DNA from: Sinohyriopsis cumingii
Taxonomy: Eukaryota; Mollusca; Bivalvia; Unionida; Unionidae
Length of the DNA stretch: 64,000 nt
Direction of reading: 5' to 3'
NCBI GenBank assembly: GCA_028554795.2
Contig: CM068826.1
Location: forward strand, 103,861,602-103,925,601
Shown: in pieces, positions 57,979 through 64,000 of the stretch
How the letters are laid out: the number at the start of each line of letters is the position of its first letter
Position numbering within the stretch: the stretch's first letter is position 1
Notes under the pieces: model-generated
Told to the model about the DNA's origin: nothing
The model's database searches: none
Seen by the model: only the letters and a program-made list of their open reading frames with translations
Made by a program: the position numbers and the translations under genes

Positions 57979-58993
57979 GCAGAATCATGAAATTGACCAT
58001 AATATGCATCTGTTGTTATCACTTTCTTTCAACAACCCTTACTGACTTTGGTTATGTTTCTGTATTGATCTCATGACTACATGACTTTTAGGCATGTCAT
58101 ATGCATGCTATCATTCCGAGAATCATACAACTTTGTAAGTGGAATGCATCTTGCTATACTCTAATTACAAAAAGAGATCTCTGTGACCCACATTTCATGG
58201 TTCAGTGATTTTGCTGAAGCTTTGTTTTGGAAGCTGATTTATTCAGTAGGGGGTGCTGTTTGTGTTAAAATCATGAAACTTTGATAATTATGCATCTCTT
58301 TTAGTGCATCACCGTTACAGCCAAAGAAGGACACTGACATACATCTTGTTTTACTAATTTAGGTTTAAATTATTTTAAATACTGGCTACACAGATATTAT
58401 CATGCAGTATCCACACCAACTAGTATGCAAAGATTTACCTTTCTGACCAGTACAGTTTGGAAGTGGTAATAAATATGTTTATTTATTTGTAATCTTTCCA
58501 TGTTAATGACTATACACTGCTACCCACTACAGGTTAATTGTGAATTGTACATGTGAATGGCTTTATATATGTAAATGGCATGCATTTCATTTGAAGCCTG
58601 ATAATATTTACAATGGCTGCTGGAAACTACGAAGAGTCTTTGTAGAGGTGGACTATGTAATTGTTGATTTCATTTTAAAGGCTATAATGTATCACTGCAT
58701 CAAGGGATTTCAAACAAGTACTGTGCCATGTTAAAATATGATGGGGACAAGGCAAATAATTTAGGAGTGATTGCAAGTGTCATGCAGGAAGTTATCTCCC
58801 TTTGAAAGTGACTGTAATTTGCAAGAGATAAAATTAAAACACATCAGAAAAGATTGTTTTATTATTTTATTTCCGCATCTGCAGCAGAATGAATAAGACA
58901 AGTTCATGCCAGCACATTGCAATAGAGTGCATCAGGGTGATGACACAAATGTTGCAGAAATTCTTTTTTCCCCAGCAGTTATAAAGGATTTGT

Positions 58994-59032
<39 letters not shown>

Positions 59033-59091
59033 TTATGTCACTTTTAACACATTATTGGCAAGATCAACAAGTAAATTAGAGCCAAGTGTCT
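57979..59091. other. Degenerate dispersed repeat and simple repeat, no gene
   Basis: Continues the 39540-41669 repeat field (GTTCATGGCAGAATCATGAA, TGCATCTNTTNTAGTGCATC). A (TTTA)n run lies at about 58984-59034. Confidence 0.5.
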
Positions 59092-59186
59092 TTCCCATGG
59101 ACACACGGTGGCAGCCTACCTGGGCTGGCATTGAACCCATGACCCTTGGATTGCGAGTCTGACGCTTTACAAATCTCGGCTCCCCA
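59092..59186 (-). repeat. tRNA-derived SINE head fragment
   Basis: On the minus strand GGGGAGCCGAGATTTGTAAA and GGGTTCAATGCC, a box-A/box-B pair similar to SINE family B. Confidence 0.45.
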
Positions 59187-59711
59187 ATTTTGGATGATAA
59201 TCCTTATTGATTGGAAATAATTCAGTAAGTGGATAAAATAACCAGATAACTCTTATTTTGACAGTGTGATTCTGTAATGTCTCATTTAGCTTGCTAATTT
59301 CAATAACCTGAGAAATTTCGAATATATCTGCTCGCCTATTTGCAACTAAACCGAAAAATCCCTTTAATTTGGAAAACTTTGTTCATGTCAGTGGACGCAT
59401 GGACATACTAATTTAGCTCCATGAAATCCTAAAACTGAGTGCTGAATGAAAATTGCTCCAAACCTTCCAAACAGCCAAGAACCAGCTTATGGAAAAGTGG
59501 GATGCATCCTTATAAAATACATTCAGTTTTATATATAAATGTATAACATCGCATAGTAACTGCTTCATAAAATTTAGATTCTCGCTTAAATGTATGGTTG
59601 ATTTTAGAGTCCAGCATGTGTGAAACAACAAAGTAATATACATTGTTTCCGCTGAAACTTTATACAAATATAATTTTCTACAACATAATAAATTGGTACA
59701 AAGTTCTTATA

Positions 59712-59968
59712 TAAGGGGCCCCGAGTGGCCGAGTGGTCTAAAGCGCTCTCCGTTCCGGATCACTGCCATCTCACGTCTGTCTGCGTGGGTTCGAGTCTAG
59801 GATTCGGCCAATGTGGGTATGTGAGAAAGCTTGCCAGTAGCTTCTCGTGGGTCGGTGGTTCTTTCTGGGGTTTTTCCGGGTTCTTCCACCACCATTAATA
59901 CTGGCCGCCATGTATAGCCTATCGTGTGCTGAAAAATGGCGTTAAACCCTACAACAACAACAACAACA
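59712..59968 (+). mobile_element. SINE family B with 14-bp target duplication
   Basis: Full-length from GGGGCCCCGAGTGGCCGAGT to a (CAA)n tail, flanked by ACAAAGTTCTTATA at 59698-59711 and 59969-59982. Confidence 0.9.
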
Positions 59969-59982
59969 ACAAAGTTCTTATA

Positions 59983-61810
59983 AGGGATTTTAAAAACTGG
60001 TATCATCTTCAAGGAATCCTTTCCATCCAATGGATTTAGTAAAGGATGGTTAAGAAATACGTTATTTTTTTTTTTTTAAAGCAGCCCCAGTGGCTGAGCT
60101 TTGTGCCATATTCTTTCGAAATCTTCTATGTCACTCCTTTCATATATTACTATAACGTAGTGTACCATTTACTATGCATTTACCTTTGCTAAGATTGCCA
60201 TAATACATATCGAATGAGATACAGGTATACAAAGAGTACAGACACACAGACACAGACACACAAACGGCATTATAATGCATTGAGAAACAATGTCTTGTAA
60301 ATCTTTTAATACAATATTCTTTTATAAACTTAATATGACATTTAATTAAATACAGACGTATTTTTATGTTTAAATTACATCATAAAAAGAAGCAGCAATA
60401 AGTGAACACAGCATGCAAATATGTTAAATAATGGAAAATCTAATACACATGCTACTAATCAAATGAATTCTATGACCAAACAAATCAACAGATTGGTGTT
60501 GTATATTTTTTAAAACAAATCTTAATCCGTTAGTTTCATATGATGTTAAAATTAAATCTTTTTTTCTTCTAAGTACCATGTAACGATATTTATGACCTTT
60601 ACATTTTGGAGGACAAAAATAAATTCTTGAGATATTCCGTCTCATTTCCGGCAGCAACCTTTATATCCACTCATTGTCCAGCATGAAGTCTTCATTTGGT
60701 AATAAACTGTTAAACTATGATGTTATTACCGTACGTGCTCGTTTATGAAACAGATCCAACTGCAAAAACTGCATAGACCTAGATATTCATTTGCAGGATG
60801 CGCCAGCACAGCTGTGTCCTTCAAGTTTGTTTTGGATTGACCAGTAGACTAAACACCACATTATATGGTAGCGACCAAATTAGCCTAGCGCATGGAATGG
60901 TAAAACTCCCTTCATAGATCAAAGGTAAAAAAAACACTATAACCTCTTTCCTGTCCTAACGAGTTTTATTCCACGCTATTCGACTGTCGGATTGATTTTC
61001 CCTCCTAAACCTGGGGATGTTTTAAAAATATATGATAAAATGGAAAAGTTAACGGGTCTAAGTACTTAGTAGAGGTCATTTATATTTACGGGGGATCAAA
61101 AATCGATATTTTCATATCATGGATGAAGTGATCTTAACTCTTCCAATGACTGGTTATAATAGATGTTCTTGCCACATAGGAATGAAAACAGAAAAGAAAG
61201 TATATTTCGATGTTTTGCTAATGCATATAAGTTACGGTTTAGATTGTTTAATCTTACAATTATAGCTTTAAAATGTGGAGACGGTTTTCTTTCGGTAGCA
61301 AATAATTACTTTCAGGTATAGAAACCAAATGTTTTCGATTAAAGAGGCTTAAATACATGTACATCTTGATCTACAAGTAATATTATCAGTTGGGAGTTAA
61401 CGTCTTTTCTTACGAACACCTATAATGCGAAATTTGCACACACCGACCTCTTATATGGCGATGCAATATGATATACAATGGTGTTCAGAACTTCCACTGC
61501 TGTACTAATAACACATAACTAGTGTTATAGAACTGAAACTTTAAACGCGGTTAGTGGCGAAGATATGTCAATTACAAATTAATACAAAATTTAGAATCAC
61601 TCAAAGAAATAAATAAATTAAAGAAAATTTGACTTAAAAGCTGTCCCCATTTTACCCAGGGAAGAAAGATGGATACCGTGCCCATCCAGATTGAAATATA
61701 TAAGCGAAGTGCACGTTATGCATTCTTGATTCCAATTTGTTACATTAATGTCTCTAAACGCAATGTATGACAATCGGAACAAGGCAGCGCCCATCAACTA
61801 ACATGGATTT
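59983..61810. other. Intergenic DNA, no gene seen
   Basis: A SINE-head-like string GCAGCCCCAGTGGCTGAG lies at about 60080-60100. Nothing else recognisable. Confidence 0.45.
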
Positions 61811-61823
61811 ACTTCTACCTCAA

Positions 61824-62068
61824 GGGGCCCCGAGTGACCGAGTGGTCTAAAGCGCTCTCCGTTACGGATCATTGCCATCTCACCTCTGTCTGTGTGGGTT
61901 CGAGTCTCGGGCTCGGCCAATGTGGGTATGTGAGAAAGCTTGCCAGTAGCTTCTCGTGGGTCGGTGGTTCTTTCCAGGGTTTTCCCGGGTTCTTCCTCCA
62001 CCATTAATACTGGCCGCCATGTATAGCCTATCGTGTGCTGAAAAATGGCGTTAAACCCTACAACAACA
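61824..62068 (+). mobile_element. SINE family B with 13-bp target duplication
   Basis: Nearly identical to the 59712 copy; flanked by ACTTCTACCTCAA at 61811-61823 and 62069-62081. Confidence 0.9.
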
Positions 62069-62081
62069 ACTTCTACCTCAA

Positions 62082-62727
62082 AATGGCTTGGACGTGTCTA
62101 GTGTCAAAAATCAAGAACTTCTTGGTATCAGCACTGATCAAAATCACAACTGCCGCCCGAATAATTTTGAAACTTCCTAATATGACTCCCTTGATGTTTT
62201 GTTGTCACAGCTACATTGGCTACTCTCGACCTACTCCCGACCTAATTCAAATAATGAGCGTAATCTCCGATCAACAACTAAATATGATCTCCAGAATCTT
62301 TTGGAATTCCTTACCCCAGGTGATACGTATTTAACATTCCCTTACTTCATTTAAAACATAATTACAGAAAAATTTTCTTGACCAGCTGTAATGACATATT
62401 TAAACCTTCCAGAAGATAACTTGATCATTGTGTCCAGAAATAATATGTGCATGTTTTATTCGATGTAAGTATATAGGACCTCTGATATGCTGAAATGTAC
62501 TTAACGTGTGTATAGTATATTGTTCATATACGTATATGTTGACCAGTATAGTTACATATACTAATTCATTTTAAACCTGTGTGAGTACTTGTGCGAAAAT
62601 ACTTGAGTGTGTGTAAGGACATATTTATTTTTTTAAAATTTAAATAGTAACGCGCTACAGAAATTGAGGACAACATGACATATGGGTCTTTCAAGACCAA
62701 ATGTGTTATCCTCGTGAAAGAAAGTTG

Positions 62728-62770
<43 letters not shown>

Positions 62771-64000
62771 TCTAGTAGTTTTGTTTTTATTAATGGTTTA
62801 TAATTTTTACGAACTTCCAATCTAATAAACATATTATTGTGGCAGTAAACAAAGCGTGACAACACGAGGTCACTAGATTCATGTAAATAGTTATGACTTT
62901 CTTACGCTTGTTCACAACCCACATCAAGTACTACTGCATAAAAATAAAAAAAATAAAAAAAAACAAAAGAAAATAAAACCACCGAAACAAACCACAGAAA
63001 CACCAGCACACTTCCTGTACTAATGAAGCCGCCAACTTTAGTATTACATAAAACCAAAAATCAATGAAGAAGAGGCAACATTTCAATTACTGCATGAAAA
63101 TTACCCAAAAATTAAATGAAACGAATGCAAGAAGAACAACAAACTCATAATTATTGCGTGACAATAACAATAATCAAGTCGGCCTCCAACTTGACCACTA
63201 CATAACAACACAAAACAAAAGTCCACTTCTCATCTACTGCATCAAACACAAAACAACAAAAACTTAAATAAGCATTGGGCCGCTTCTCAATTACACATTT
63301 AAAGACCAAGACACAAAGACTGCTGGTTAAGCTACTGTACACAGGAGGGAATTCACAAAATTGAAACAGATAAACCAAACCATTCATTCGTTATTTCATC
63401 CATGAAAAGACACAAGGGCAGATAAATCACATGAAAAGACACAAGGGCAGATAAAGCACATGTAAATAATGTAAACATATTGAAGGGATAGCTTGAATAA
63501 TTGTACAGTAAATAGGAATACACAATCGCATATAAGCGACAAACAGAGAATGATGAAGCCAATATGAAGAAGATATCCAGAAATACACAAGCGATCACGT
63601 GACCATCATATCTTTTTACTGGAACACACACACAATAATTGAATAGTACTGCTAGTTGACACAATCCTGCAGTAGTGGTATTTAAAATCATCGACTGAGA
63701 TGGAACGTAGAAAAATGATCGATACCAACCCTGTCTAGACTTCACACGTAGGAAGAGAAAACCAATCTTCATATATACTAGAAATTATAGTAATGATGGC
63801 TAACTGAATTAGCTCAGTGGTTTAATCATTGGAGAATGCCCTAATGTTCTTTTTTTGTTTTATTGACTGACATTTCTAAAACAGAACTTTCGGACTTAAA
63901 TCAAACCACCTGTAGAAAAGTGAATCTCTGCTGAGATTTGTAGAAGATTGTAATTATGTCTCTCAGACTCGTAACAAAGGAACCCACGTACTTTCCGTTT
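62082..64000. other. Right edge, no gene recognised
   Basis: (TTA)n microsatellite at about 62728-62768, an A-rich stretch near 62940-63000 and a 28-bp tandem duplication (CACATGAAAAGACACAAGGG...) at about 63400-63455. A hydrophobic minus-strand frame at 63353-63772 has no supporting motif. Confidence 0.4.

Noticed and set aside
57357..57990. Plus-strand ORFs of 181 and 159 residues with I-S-Q-A-L repeats
   Set aside because: Produced by the 21-bp array next to the Polinton; the first part lies in the terminal repeat.
60424..60657. 77-residue basic minus-strand ORF
   Set aside because: No recognisable family or splice signals. Kept as possible chance ORF.
63353..63772. 139-residue hydrophobic minus-strand ORF
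   Set aside because: No motif, AT-rich composition explains the hydrophobic residues, and part of it is a tandem duplication. No neighbouring exon evidence.

Overview
The window is eukaryotic. It is AT-rich and intron-rich, with microsatellites, minisatellites and tRNA-derived SINEs throughout. The combination of a wybutosine gene with long introns, two secreted UGA-selenocysteine glutathione peroxidases, SINEs with intact target duplications and an integrated Polinton points to an invertebrate metazoan. A mollusc-like lophotrochozoan is my best guess, by inference only.

Layout. (1) Positions 1-8.4 kb: two minus-strand selenoprotein glutathione peroxidase genes in tandem. The 6240-8349 copy is complete (three exons, candidate SECIS, poly(A) signal, TATA box). 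The 2320-2628 copy shows only its first exon and runs off the left edge. A short hAT-type MITE with a perfect 8-bp target duplication lies at 1599-1797. (2) 8.4-14.9 kb: gene-free, with a 45-bp minisatellite, (AT)n tracts and a SINE. (3) 14.9-38.1 kb: one plus-strand gene, TYW3 (tRNA wybutosine synthesis), in seven exons with phase-consistent splice sites and a 257-residue product. Its introns hold a 5'-truncated LINE, a hAT transposase remnant, SINEs and large tandem arrays. (4) 38.1-41.67 kb: SINEs and a degenerate dispersed repeat. (5) 41,675-57,419: a 15.7-kb Polinton/Maverick-type element with ~134-bp terminal inverted repeats and a 5-bp flanking duplication. (6) 57.4-64 kb: minisatellite, two SINE copies with target duplications and otherwise gene-poor DNA.

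The Polinton is the most interesting part. Its left arm carries an A32/FtsK-like packaging ATPase, a zinc-ribbon protein with a parvovirus-type phospholipase A2 motif, a DDE integrase, and a minus-strand gene that reads as a three-part fusion: family B DNA polymerase, superfamily 1 helicase and C-terminal HNH/zinc domain. A small Cys-rich gene, a stand-alone HNH endonuclease gene and two small genes follow. The right arm, all minus strand, carries a long Pro-rich coiled-coil protein, a small basic virion-like protein, the double-jelly-roll major capsid protein, a core-like protein, a truncated adenain-type protease, a tail-fibre-like protein, a two-helix membrane protein and further structural-type proteins. 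The two arms converge on an AT-rich inverted repeat at 50.1-50.74 kb. Most genes carry nonsense changes and single-base indels, so this is a decayed, endogenous copy. The ATPase and the PLA2 protein remain open.

How the element's genes would have worked together: integrase and terminal repeats for insertion; polymerase-helicase-HNH for replication; capsid, core, protease, fibre and ATPase for virion formation and packaging. All functions are inferred from motifs read by eye. No database search was possible.
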